The position numbers were made by a program, and so were the translations under genes. From Prosthecobacter debontii (lineage in GTDB: Bacteria; Verrucomicrobiota; Verrucomicrobiia; Chthoniobacterales; Chthoniobacteraceae), in the NCBI GenBank assembly GCA_945861385.1, contig CAMAUI010000004.1:16663-80662 (forward strand): a stretch of DNA of 64,000 bases. Reading direction: 5' to 3'. Positions 26,426-35,316 of this stretch are shown here, in pieces (within the stretch, counting starts at the first letter, position 1; every line of letters begins with the position of its first letter). Below the pieces are notes generated by a model. It was not told the DNA's origin, ran no database searches, and was given only the letters and a program-made list of their open reading frames with translations.

Positions 26426-27325
26426 ATGGACTTCCTCGACCAAGCCGTCATCGCCCGCCTTTCCCGCCTGCAACTGGCGGCGCGCGTGCCCATGCTCGGC
26501 AGCGTCACCGGCCTGCACCGGTCGGCCACGCGCGGGGCGAGTGTCGAGTTTGCCGAGTATCGCAAGTATGCCCCCGGCGATGACCTGAAGTTCCTCGACT
26601 GGCGCGTCTTTGCCCGGACGGACAAATACTTCATCCGCGAATTCGAGGCCGATACGAACCTCCGCTGCTACCTCGTCGTGGATACCTCGGCCTCGATGAA
26701 ATACACGTCGCAGCCCGATGGCGGCACGCGCTTCGATTACGCGCGCAGGCTCGCCGGGACACTCGCACATTTGCTCGTGCATCAGGGCGACGCCGTGGGG
26801 CTGACGGCCTTTTCGGCGAAGTCGGTGGATCTCCCGCCGCGGCACACGGCGTCGCATTTGCGCCAGCTCTACAAGCTGCTCGCCGACGCGAAGCCATCGG
26901 GGGAGGCGAACATCGTGCAGACGCTGCACGACTTCGCCGAGCGCGTGCGCGGGCGGGCGCTGGTGGTGATCATCAGCGACCTCTTCGCAGACCCCGGCGA
27001 ATTGCTCGATGCGATGAAGCACCTCCGTTTTTACAAACACGACCTCGCCGTCTTCCACCTGCTCGACCGGCAGGAATACGACTTCGATTTCACGCGCCCC
27101 GTGCGGTTCGTGGACATGGAAACTGGCAGCGACCTCATCACCGACCCGACCGTGGTGCGCGAGGCGTATCGCGAGGCGGTGGATAATTACCTCGCCACGC
27201 TGAAGCATGGCTGCGCGCAGCATCGCGTGGACTACCGGATGACGTATCTCGACGAGAGTTTCGAGGGAGTGCTGACGCAATTCATGCTGGCGAGAATCCG
27301 GCAGTCGAAGAAGGGAGGCAGATGA
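26426..27325 (+). CDS. DUF58 protein (vWA-like, MoxR partner)
   Basis: A 299-residue cytoplasmic protein of the DUF58 family: GLHRSATRGASVEFAEYRKYAPGDD and FLDWRVFARTDKYFIREFEADTN are the family core, followed by a vWA-type fold with MIDAS-like residues VVDTSASM and VVIISDLFADP. DUF58 proteins are the standard partner of MoxR ATPases and of BatA-type membrane proteins. The ATG at 26426 is used because the family starts there; the open frame to its left is only REP sequence. The next gene is separated by REP copy 5. Confidence 0.93.
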   Translation: MDFLDQAVIARLSRLQLAARVPMLGSVTGLHRSATRGASVEFAEYRKYAPGDDLKFLDWRVFARTDKYFIREFEADTNLRCYLVVDTSASMKYTSQPDGGTRFDYARRLAGTLAHLLVHQGDAVGLTAFSAKSVDLPPRHTASHLRQLYKLLADAKPSGEANIVQTLHDFAERVRGRALVVIISDLFADPGELLDAMKHLRFYKHDLAVFHLLDRQEYDFDFTRPVRFVDMETGSDLITDPTVVREAYREAVDNYLATLKHGCAQHRVDYRMTYLDESFEGVLTQFMLARIRQSKKGGR

Positions 27326-27368
27326 AAATGAATCTCGATGAATTCCGAATCGCAGAGGGTGCGCGTGA

Positions 27369-27549
27369 GTGGCGACAGCCTTTGGAGTGCGCCGTCTCGA
27401 CGGCGCTTTCGCTTTCTGCGGAGAGGGCGTGGAGTGTCGGGCAATCGTTGAAAGCACTTTCGCGCGCGACGTCGTTCGACATTCGCACGTTTCCCGCCCG
27501 CAAAGCCAAAGCGGGGTCAAGCCCCCGCACTCCAAAGCCTCGCGGCACT
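27369..27549. repeat. GGAG-type REP pair, copy 5 (unequal stems)
   Basis: The left hairpin is GCGCCG-TCTCGA-CGGCGC, the right one (read inverted) GCGGGG-GCTTGA-CCCCGC, both after GGAG + T. The arms thus differ in stem sequence while each stays perfectly paired. It fills the DUF58 / BatA-like junction and ends just before the strong Shine-Dalgarno sequence of the next gene. Confidence 0.9.
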
Positions 27550-27566
27550 CTCGACGCTGCCCTTGG

Positions 27567-27573
27567 AAAGGAG
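27567..27573 (+). promoter_or_regulatory. Ribosome binding site deciding a GTG start
   Basis: AAAGGAGG lies 8 bp before the GTG at 27582 and is the best Shine-Dalgarno sequence in the operon. It selects this GTG over upstream in-frame ATGs that lie inside REP copy 5. Confidence 0.85.
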
Positions 27574-27581
27574 GCCTCGCA

Positions 27582-29597
27582 GTGACGTATCTCAACAACT
27601 GGACCCTCTGGCTACTGCTGCTCGCGCTGCTGCCGATCATCATCCACATGCTGAATCGGCTCCGTTACAAGACGGTGCAGTGGGCGGCGATGTACTTCCT
27701 GCTGAAGGCGAACAAGGCCGCCACCCGCCGCGCGAAGCTGCGGCAGTACTTGCTGCTCTTGTTCCGCGCGCTGGCGATCCTTTTCCTCATCTGGGCGATG
27801 ATGCGGCCGCAGGTCGGGGGCTGGATCGGCAAGGCCGCGGGTGGTGCGCCGGAGGTCGTCATCGTGTTGCTGGATCGCTCGGCCACGATGCAGTCGAAGG
27901 CTGGAGCAGATCGCCAGGAGACGAAACTCGCCCACGCGCAGAAGCTGCTCGCTGCGGCGGGGAAGACATCGCCGGGCAGCCGGTTCGTGCTCATTGAAAA
28001 TGTGCTGCGCTCGCCACTCGAAATCGCTGACACTGCCACGCTGGGCACGATGCAGATGGGTGAGGCGACGGACTCCGCGGCGGACATCCCGGCGATGTTC
28101 CGCGCGGGGCTGGAGTATCTCATCAAGAACAAGCCCGGCAGCGCCGAACTGTGGCTCGCGAGCGATCTGCAATCTTCGAACTGGCGCAACGAGAGCGCCG
28201 AGTGGCAGGACATCGCCGCGCGCTTCGCCGGGCTGCCGCAGGATATGCATGTGCGCGTGCTCGATCTGTCGTCCGCGCCGGGCACGAACCTCGGGATCGC
28301 AGTGAAGACCGCGGAGTTCCGCCCATCGAAAGCCGCACCGGAGAAGGGCACGCTCGCGATTTCACTCGAGACGAAATCTGGCGGCGCGACGGGCACTTTC
28401 CCGCTGAAGACCACGCGCGACGGCGCGACGAGCCAGAGCGATCTCGTGCTCAATTCGCCCGTGCGCCGCGAGACGGTGAAGACGGAAATCGCGAAGCTGC
28501 CCGAGGGCGGTGGCTGGGGAAAGTTCGAGCTGCCCGCCGATGACAACCTCGCGGACAACGTCGCATATTTCACCTACCGCGCGCCGACGCCGCTGCACGC
28601 GGCCATCGTGAGCGAGTTGCCCGCCGCGCGCCGTTTCGCCGCCGCCGCCGCGCCGGACAAGACGCGCACCGACCGCACCGCCGAGGTCGTCGCGCCCGCG
28701 CGCGCCGCCGATATCAAATGGAAAAACGCGGCGCTCATCGTGTGGCAGGGCGCGGCGCCGGGCGACATGGTGGCGAAGCAATTGCAGGCATTCGTCGAGG
28801 GGGGCGGTGTGCTACTGGCATTCCCTGCCGGCGGCGACAGCGGGAACGGCCCGCTCGGCATCACGTGGAGCGCCGCGGAGAATGCGAAGGAGCCGTTCCG
28901 GATTTCGAGCTGGGACGAACTCGATGGCCCGCTTGCGCGGACCGACAACGGCGCATCGCTCCCGCTCGCCCGCATGGAACTCACGCGCCGCCAGCTCGCG
29001 CGCATCGGCGACAACGCGCATGTCCACGCGCTGTTTGCCGACGGCCAGCCGTTCCTCGTCGCGCAGACGCTCGGCGCAGGCCGCATCGTCGCCTGCGCTG
29101 CGTCGCCGGATGCGGAATGGGGTACATTTGGCGAGGGCTTCGTGCTGCTGCCGATGATGCAGCGTCTGCTCACGCAAGGCGGCGCCCGGCTCGTTCCACC
29201 CGCAATGGCCACTGCCGGCGAATGGAAACCCGCCGAGGGCGAATTTTGGACCGCGCTCGAAACCACCGAGCGCCGCGATCCGCGCTGGCACGCTGGCATT
29301 TTTAAAAACGCGGGCCGCCTCATCGCGCTGAACCGCCCCGAAGCCGAGGACGACTCCGATTACCTCGACGCGGCCGCTGTGAAGAAGCTGCTGCCAAACG
29401 TGAAGGTCGAAGTGCTCACCAAGGCCGCCGAAAGAAATCCCGACGGCCTGCAAAGCGAAATCTGGCCCGCGATGATCATCGCGACGATGGTCTTCATGAT
29501 TTTCGAAATGCTGCTGGCGACGAGCAAAACCCTCATCCCGCAAAAGCCAAAGCCGCGCGTGCCGGTGGCGGCGAGAAAAGAGGAGGTGGGTGTATGA
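27582..29597 (+). CDS. BatA-like membrane protein with vWA domain
   Basis: A 671-residue protein beginning with the N-terminal double-transmembrane domain of the BatA group (WTLWLLLLALLPIIIHMLNRL; YLLLLFRALAILFLIWAMM), a vWA domain with a degenerate MIDAS (VVIVLLDRSATM), a long extracytoplasmic region with a class I amidotransferase-like segment (ALIVWQGAAPGDMV) and a C-terminal helix (IWPAMIIATMVFMIFEMLL). It is expected to be the membrane receptor for the MoxR/DUF58 pair. The GTG start with AAAGGAGG is preferred over upstream ATGs in the REP. REP copy 6 follows. Confidence 0.88.
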   Translation: MTYLNNWTLWLLLLALLPIIIHMLNRLRYKTVQWAAMYFLLKANKAATRRAKLRQYLLLLFRALAILFLIWAMMRPQVGGWIGKAAGGAPEVVIVLLDRSATMQSKAGADRQETKLAHAQKLLAAAGKTSPGSRFVLIENVLRSPLEIADTATLGTMQMGEATDSAADIPAMFRAGLEYLIKNKPGSAELWLASDLQSSNWRNESAEWQDIAARFAGLPQDMHVRVLDLSSAPGTNLGIAVKTAEFRPSKAAPEKGTLAISLETKSGGATGTFPLKTTRDGATSQSDLVLNSPVRRETVKTEIAKLPEGGGWGKFELPADDNLADNVAYFTYRAPTPLHAAIVSELPAARRFAAAAAPDKTRTDRTAEVVAPARAADIKWKNAALIVWQGAAPGDMVAKQLQAFVEGGGVLLAFPAGGDSGNGPLGITWSAAENAKEPFRISSWDELDGPLARTDNGASLPLARMELTRRQLARIGDNAHVHALFADGQPFLVAQTLGAGRIVACAASPDAEWGTFGEGFVLLPMMQRLLTQGGARLVPPAMATAGEWKPAEGEFWTALETTERRDPRWHAGIFKNAGRLIALNRPEAEDDSDYLDAAAVKKLLPNVKVEVLTKAAERNPDGLQSEIWPAMIIATMVFMIFEMLLATSKTLIPQKPKPRVPVAARKEEVGV

Positions 29598-29611
29598 AAG
29601 GGGCATTGATC

Positions 29612-29840
29612 GTGGCGCCAGCATTTGGAGTGCGCCGGCTTGACGGCGCTTTGGCTTTCCTCGGCGAGCGCCCACGAGCATTGAGCAACCGCAGTGAAGA
29701 CGAGCGGCGTGCATCGGGTAGCGCGCGCGCCACCCCGCGCACATCGTTCGCAATGGTGGAGGTCGGTTCGACGCTGCACGCTGCCCGCGCGGAAAGCCAA
29801 AGCGGGGTCAAGCCCCCGCACTCCAAGGCCTCGCGGCACT
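29612..29840. repeat. GGAG-type REP pair, copy 6 (unequal stems, long spacer)
   Basis: The left hairpin is GCGCCG-GCTTGA-CGGCGC after GGAG + T; the right arm (29790-29840) carries the GCGGGG/CCCCGC version. The spacer of about 140 bp is longer than in other copies. It fills the junction between the BatA-like gene and the next vWA gene, which starts 26 bp later. Confidence 0.9.
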
Positions 29841-29865
29841 CATACGCTGCTCTCCGAACTTCACC

Positions 29866-32109
29866 ATGACCGAAGGCTGGCATATCAACACCTCCCCTTG
29901 GGCGCTTGGCGTGGCGGGCGCATTCATGCTCGCGAGCGTGTGGTTTTTCTTCCGCTCGCTGAAGCGCGAGGGGCGGGATGGGGCGCATGTTGCGCTGCAT
30001 TTGCTGCGGCTGCTCATCGCGGGCGCGGTGGCGGCGACGTTGCTGCGGCCGGAGCGCGTCGTGATTTCCAAGCACACCGAGCAGCCGCGTGTGGTCGTGC
30101 TTTGGGACGGCTCGGGCAGCATGAACACGAAGGATCATCTCACCGGCGACCGCCAGACGACGGCGCGCGCGGCTTGGGTGAAGGAACAGGTGGATGCGAA
30201 ATTCTGGGCGCCGCTCGAAAAGCGTTACGCGGTGACGGTTGAGCCGTTCGCGACGCCGCCGGCGGACGTGAAAGGCCTTGATCCGGAGACGCAAATCGGC
30301 ACGGACATCGCCGACCCGCTGGATCGCGCACTCAAGCAACACACCGATCTCCGCGCAGTCATCTTGCTGACCGATGGCGACCACAATCTCGGCAAGGAGC
30401 CGAACCTCAGCCCGCAGACGCCCGCGACGGCGCTCGCGCGGAAGGAGGTTCCCATTTTCACCGTCGGCGTGGGCAGCGAGACGTATCTGCCGGATGTCGA
30501 ACTCATCAGCGTGCTCGCGCCGACTTATGCGCTGCTGAACGAGCGCGTGAGCGCGGTCGTCACGCTGCAAAACCGGCTGCCGCGCGAGGTGAAAACGACG
30601 ATCAAGCTCGAAGGGCCGGGCGGCACGACGGCGTCGAAAAACGTCACGCTGCCCGCGATGGCGCAGGTGCAGGAGTTGATCGTGTTCACGCCGGCGGGCG
30701 AGGCGGCGGGGGATTTCAAAGTCAGCATTCCCGTGGAGAAGGAGGAGGTTTTTCCCGCGAACAACGAGCGTGCCTTCCCGCTCGCCGTGCGGAAGGAAAC
30801 GCTGAAGGTTCTCGTCGTGGATTCGCAGCCACGGTGGGAGTTCCGCTATCTCCGCAACGCGCTGATGCGCGACCCTGGCATCGCGGTGAACACCGTGCTC
30901 TACCATCCGCAAATCGGCATGGGCGAAGGCACGGGCTACCTCGGCGCGTTCCCGGACAAGAAGGAAGACCTCCAGGCTTACGACGTGATTTTCCTCGGCG
31001 ACGTGGGCGTGGGCGATGGGATGCTGAAAAAGGAGCAGGCCGAGATGATCAAGGGCCTCATCGAACAGCAGGCGAGCGGACTCGTGTTTTTGCCCGGCCC
31101 GCTCGGGCGGCAGAAGTCGCTGAAGGATTCCGCGCTTGATGCGCTCATCCCGGTCGAGACGGATTTCGAGGGCGGCACGGGCTTTGTGAATTTCACGAAG
31201 GGCAGCGGCTTCACGAGCAGCGGCGAGACGCGGATGGAGCTGACATTTCGCGGACGCGATCACTGGCTCACGATGCTCGCGACCGACCCGAATGCGAACC
31301 AGGCAGTGTGGCGCGGGCTGCCGGGATTTTACTGGTACGCGCCTGTCGTGAAGGCGCGGCCCGGCAGTGACATTCTCGCCGTTCACGAGTCGCAGCGAAA
31401 CGCGCACGGGCGGATCCCGCTGCTCGTCACGCGCGCGGCGGGCAACGGCAAGGTGCTCTACATGGGAACCGACTCCGCGTGGCGCTGGCGCAAGGGCGTC
31501 GAGGACACGTACCACTACCGTTTTTGGGGCCAGGTCGTGCGCTGGATGTCGCATCAGCGCCACCTCGCGACGGACGAAGGCGTGCGCTTTTTCTACAGCC
31601 CCGAGCAGCCGAAGCGCGGCGACAAAATCCGGCTGAACGCCACCGTGCTCGACAAGCTCGGCTCACCGGTGACGAACGGCAAAGTGAACGTCACGCTCAA
31701 GTCACCCGACGGTGCGAGCGAGACCATCGAACTCGCCGCCGAGAACACCGAGTGGGGCGTCCACACCGGCACGTTTGTCCCGCGCGAGGGCGGCAAGTGG
31801 GAGGTCGAGGTCGCTTGCGAAAGCGCCGGGCGGAAAATGAAAACCACCTTCGATGTCACCGTGCCGACGCTGGAAAAGGAAGGCCTCCCCGCAAAGCTCG
31901 ATGTGCTCCGTGAAATCAGCGCGCTGACCGGCGGAAATTTTCACACGCCATCCGGGTTGACGCAGCTCATCAGCAGCCTCGCGCTGCTGCCGGAGCGGCG
32001 TCCCGAGGAACTCCGCTGGCAGCTCTGGTGCGACCCGTGGTGGTGTGCCGGCCTGCTCGCAGCATTTGCAGTTTACTGGGTGGGGCGGAAGATCGGTGGA
32101 CTGATCTGA
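29866..32109 (+). CDS. vWA-domain membrane protein (glutamine amidotransferase-like fold)
   Basis: A 747-residue protein with two N-terminal helices (WALGVAGAFMLASVWFFF; LLRLLIAGAVAATLL), a vWA domain with an intact MIDAS (VVVLWDGSGSM; ILLTDGDHN), an Ig-like stretch, a class I amidotransferase-like domain without the catalytic Cys (LKVLVVDSQPRWEFRYLRNAL; YDVIFLGDVG) and a C-terminal helix (WWCAGLLAAFAVYWVG). The family is common in PVC bacteria beside MoxR and BatA-like genes and is of unknown function. The intact MIDAS, against the degenerate one of its neighbour, suggests the two bind ligand differently. The DUF4175-like gene follows within 90 bp. Confidence 0.87.
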   Translation: MTEGWHINTSPWALGVAGAFMLASVWFFFRSLKREGRDGAHVALHLLRLLIAGAVAATLLRPERVVISKHTEQPRVVVLWDGSGSMNTKDHLTGDRQTTARAAWVKEQVDAKFWAPLEKRYAVTVEPFATPPADVKGLDPETQIGTDIADPLDRALKQHTDLRAVILLTDGDHNLGKEPNLSPQTPATALARKEVPIFTVGVGSETYLPDVELISVLAPTYALLNERVSAVVTLQNRLPREVKTTIKLEGPGGTTASKNVTLPAMAQVQELIVFTPAGEAAGDFKVSIPVEKEEVFPANNERAFPLAVRKETLKVLVVDSQPRWEFRYLRNALMRDPGIAVNTVLYHPQIGMGEGTGYLGAFPDKKEDLQAYDVIFLGDVGVGDGMLKKEQAEMIKGLIEQQASGLVFLPGPLGRQKSLKDSALDALIPVETDFEGGTGFVNFTKGSGFTSSGETRMELTFRGRDHWLTMLATDPNANQAVWRGLPGFYWYAPVVKARPGSDILAVHESQRNAHGRIPLLVTRAAGNGKVLYMGTDSAWRWRKGVEDTYHYRFWGQVVRWMSHQRHLATDEGVRFFYSPEQPKRGDKIRLNATVLDKLGSPVTNGKVNVTLKSPDGASETIELAAENTEWGVHTGTFVPREGGKWEVEVACESAGRKMKTTFDVTVPTLEKEGLPAKLDVLREISALTGGNFHTPSGLTQLISSLALLPERRPEELRWQLWCDPWWCAGLLAAFAVYWVGRKIGGLI

Positions 32110-32193
32110 CCCTGGAAAAATAACAAACTTCTGACAATTCCACGGTTTCACTTGTCGAAAGAGCCGATAGACTGCCTGCCATCAACCAAGAGC

Positions 32194-35100
32194 ATGAGCG
32201 CCATCCAGCTTCCTGATTCACTCGTAACACAATTGCGCACGTACGAGAGGCGACTCAAGCGGATGGAGACCATCGCGGCCTTCGGCGGCGGGCTTGCGGG
32301 TCTGCTTGCCACGTATGTGCTGCTGTTCGTCGCAGACCGCTTCATCAATACCCCCATCGCCGCACGGATCGCGCTGAGCACGACCGGAACGGTGCTTGCG
32401 GCACTGGCGGCGCAGGGCTGGGCGCGCCACTGGCTGTGGAACCGCCGGGGGCCGGCGGACCTCGCGAAGCTGCTGCAAAAAAACTTCCGCACGCTCGGCG
32501 ACCGCCTGCAGGGTGTGATCGAGCTGACGCAGACGGAGTCGCTGCCGGAAAACATCTCCCCTGCCCTGCTTCGCGCGGCCATCCGCCAGGTCGCGGAGGA
32601 TTCAGGACGCTACAACTTCAAGGATGCCGTGCCTGTGCGTCCGGCGCGGCGGTGGGCGCTGGCGGCGTTGCTGGTGACGGGGCTGATAGCGGTGCCGTTC
32701 GTTTTTGCGCCGAGGGCTGCGACGAATGCGGCGCAACGCTGGGCGATGCCGTGGGCTGACATCGAGCGGTTCACATTCACCACGGTCGAGGAACTGCCGC
32801 GCGAACTGTTCGTCGCGCACGGCGAGAAATTCGAACTGGCCGTGGGGCTGCGCGCGGATGCGCAGTGGAAGCCCGGCAGCGCCACGGCGCGGATCGGCGA
32901 ACAACCGAAGCTCACCGCGGATGTGAAGGACGGCGCGGCACTGTTTCAATTTCCCGGCCAGACGCTCGATGGTGCGATCAGCCTGCGCGTTGGCGACTAC
33001 TTGAAAGAAATCGCCGTGCATCCGCTGCACCGCCCCGAACTCAAGGAACTCACGGCGAACATCACGCTGCCGGATTATCTCGGGCACCCCGGGCAGGAGC
33101 GACGGTTGCAGGGCAGCGCGGCGGACTTCCTCGAGGGCAGCCGCGTGGCGTTCACGGTGAGCATCGCTCGCGCGGTGGGCTCGGGCTCGATGACCGCGGC
33201 GGGGAAAACGCACGATGCGATGCCGGCAGCAGCGACTTTCACGACGCCTTCACTGCCGCTCCCGGAACTTGGCAGCGAGATTTCGCTGCGCTGGAAGGAC
33301 ATTCACGGCCTGGCAGCGGTGCAGCCGTACACCCTGCGAATCGGCGAAACCAAGGATGCCGCGCCGCGCGTGGAGGTGCAGGGTTTGGAGGAGCAGGAAC
33401 TGGCGATTCTCCCGCACGAGAGCATCCGCATGACGCTTGCGGCCACCGACGATTTCGGCCTGAAGGAAATGTGGATCGCGTGGACGGCCCATCGCGTGGG
33501 TTTCAAGAAGCCCGATGGACCGAAGAAAGCGGACCAGGACTGGGTGGCCGGGCTTTGGAAGGAATGGAAGGAGGAGCTTGCGCAAAAAAAGGCTGAACCA
33601 TCCGGCCCGAACCAACTGCCACGGATCGCTGGCGGGAATATGACGAAGGAACTGCAGCGTCCACTGACGTGGGCGCCTTCGGAACTCGGCATCCCGCAGG
33701 ACACGGTGGTGGAACTCACCGGCTATGCGCTCGATTTTTTCCCGCAGCGGACGCCGGTGGCCTCGTGGAAATATACGATCCACGTCCTCAGTCCGGAAAA
33801 GCACGCGGAGAGAATCCGGGAAAAAATGGATCAGGTTCTCAAGCAACTCGACGATCGCATCCGCGACGAGGAGCGCGCACTCGAGGAGGCGAAGGCGATC
33901 ACGGAGAACAAGAAGGACATCAACAGCGGGAAAGCCGACGAGGATATCCGCAAGGTCGAGGCCAGCGAGAAGACGAATGAGGAATCGCTGAAGAATCTCA
34001 CGGCGCAGATGGCGGAGATCATGAAGGACGCGCTCCGGAACAAGGAGATCCTCCACGACACGCTGAATGACTGGAGCAAGATCCACGAGGCCCTTGCCGG
34101 GAAAGCCTCGAAGGAGATGCAGAATGCGCAGGGTAAATTCTCACAGGCGGGCCAGGCCCGGGAGCAGCGTGAACAGAAAATGCAGGAGGGACAGCAGCAC
34201 CAGCAGAGCGCCCTGCAGGCGATGCGCGACGCGGCGGCGAAGATGCAGACGGCGAATGAGAATCTGTTTGCGCGGAATTTTTACAACCGCCTGCGGCATG
34301 CGGCGACGAGCGAGCATGCGATCTCGGACGGGCTGAAGAAGCTCGCGCGCGCGACTGTCGGCATGAAGCCGGAGGAAATCGGCGATGGGGAGAAAAAGGA
34401 ATTCGATGGGATCGCAGGCAGGCAGGACGGCACCGTGAAGGATGTGAACAGCATTCAAACGGACATGACGGCGTTCCTGCGCAAGGTTGCGAACGAAAAG
34501 TATCAGGCGGTCGTTTCCGAGATGGATGAGGTGAAGGTCGTTTCCGAACTCGGTGAACTCGCGGGTTTCGTCCGCGCCAACCTCGGCCTCAAAAGCGTGG
34601 GCCGCGCGAAGTCATGGGGCGACCAGCTCAACAAGTGGGCGGACATGATCCAGAGCGAATGCAACAGCAAGGGAGGGAAAGGCGAGATGGATCCGGCTTT
34701 GATGGAACTCATGATCGCCATGGTCCGTGCCGCGGTGGCAGAGGATGCGATCCGGGACCAGACCGGCGCACTCGAGATGCAGAAGGAAACGAACGCGGCC
34801 TACGCGGCTGATGCCGCAAAGCTCGGGGTCGCGCAGAATCAACTTGGCGGAACGGTGAAGGAATTGAGGGAGGATCCGAAGTTTGCGAAATTCATGGGCG
34901 ACGTGGGGCCGCTGCTGGAGAAGGTGGAGGAATTGATGCGGGAAGTGAGTGGGGAATTGCAGAAGCCAAAAACCGGCGATGAAACGGTCAGCACGCAGGG
35001 CATCGTCATCGAGCTGCTCGTGCCGCCGGACAAGAAGAGCGGAAAGAGCGGGGAGCAAAGCCAAAGCATGGCGCAGATGCAGCAGCGGATGCAGCAAATG

Positions 35101-35316
35101 ATGCAGCAGATGACGAAGGCGCGGAAAAGCGGCGGCAATAATTCGAAGGCTGCGAGCAGCCTCGCAGGCACAAAAGCAGAGGGTGCCGCAGCCGGCGTCA
35201 AGCCCGCCGGGCGCACGGTCGAGAGAACTGGCGGTGCGGCGAATGCGGGCGAGTGGCCGGAGGAATTCCGCGATGCCCTTCAGAACTACCTGCAATCCAT
35301 CGAGGGCAAAAACTGA
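32194..35316 (+). CDS. Large DUF4175-like membrane protein with coiled-coil C-terminal half
   Basis: A protein of about 1040 residues. Two helices lie near the N-terminus (IAAFGGGLAGLLATYVLLFV and ALAALLVTGLIAVPFVFA, separated by a soluble stretch), then an Ig-like extracytoplasmic region to about residue 480, then a very long Glu/Lys/Gln/Met-rich helical region including a low-complexity part (QQRMQQMMQQM near 35090-35110). It resembles DUF4175 proteins that sit in MoxR/vWA operons. A TTG at 32152 is a possible earlier start. Its TGA overlaps the ATG of the next gene (TGATG), indicating translational coupling. Confidence 0.75.
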   Translation: MSAIQLPDSLVTQLRTYERRLKRMETIAAFGGGLAGLLATYVLLFVADRFINTPIAARIALSTTGTVLAALAAQGWARHWLWNRRGPADLAKLLQKNFRTLGDRLQGVIELTQTESLPENISPALLRAAIRQVAEDSGRYNFKDAVPVRPARRWALAALLVTGLIAVPFVFAPRAATNAAQRWAMPWADIERFTFTTVEELPRELFVAHGEKFELAVGLRADAQWKPGSATARIGEQPKLTADVKDGAALFQFPGQTLDGAISLRVGDYLKEIAVHPLHRPELKELTANITLPDYLGHPGQERRLQGSAADFLEGSRVAFTVSIARAVGSGSMTAAGKTHDAMPAAATFTTPSLPLPELGSEISLRWKDIHGLAAVQPYTLRIGETKDAAPRVEVQGLEEQELAILPHESIRMTLAATDDFGLKEMWIAWTAHRVGFKKPDGPKKADQDWVAGLWKEWKEELAQKKAEPSGPNQLPRIAGGNMTKELQRPLTWAPSELGIPQDTVVELTGYALDFFPQRTPVASWKYTIHVLSPEKHAERIREKMDQVLKQLDDRIRDEERALEEAKAITENKKDINSGKADEDIRKVEASEKTNEESLKNLTAQMAEIMKDALRNKEILHDTLNDWSKIHEALAGKASKEMQNAQGKFSQAGQAREQREQKMQEGQQHQQSALQAMRDAAAKMQTANENLFARNFYNRLRHAATSEHAISDGLKKLARATVGMKPEEIGDGEKKEFDGIAGRQDGTVKDVNSIQTDMTAFLRKVANEKYQAVVSEMDEVKVVSELGELAGFVRANLGLKSVGRAKSWGDQLNKWADMIQSECNSKGGKGEMDPALMELMIAMVRAAVAEDAIRDQTGALEMQKETNAAYAADAAKLGVAQNQLGGTVKELREDPKFAKFMGDVGPLLEKVEELMREVSGELQKPKTGDETVSTQGIVIELLVPPDKKSGKSGEQSQSMAQMQQRMQQMMQQMTKARKSGGNNSKAASSLAGTKAEGAAAGVKPAGRTVERTGGAANAGEWPEEFRDALQNYLQSIEGKN

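Noticed and set aside
25026..26426. Long open frame on the plus strand through the REP block
   Set aside because: It runs antisense to the RAYT gene and through REP arms; the translated text is Arg/His-rich and non-conserved in look.
27369..27581. ATG starts for the BatA-like gene inside REP copy 5
   Set aside because: The GTG at 27582 has AAAGGAGG at ideal spacing and starts exactly at the conserved membrane domain.
16686..29840. Regularly repeated arms as a CRISPR array
   Set aside because: Repeats are inverted pairs hundreds to thousands of bases apart with related spacers and a RAYT gene; no cas genes are present.
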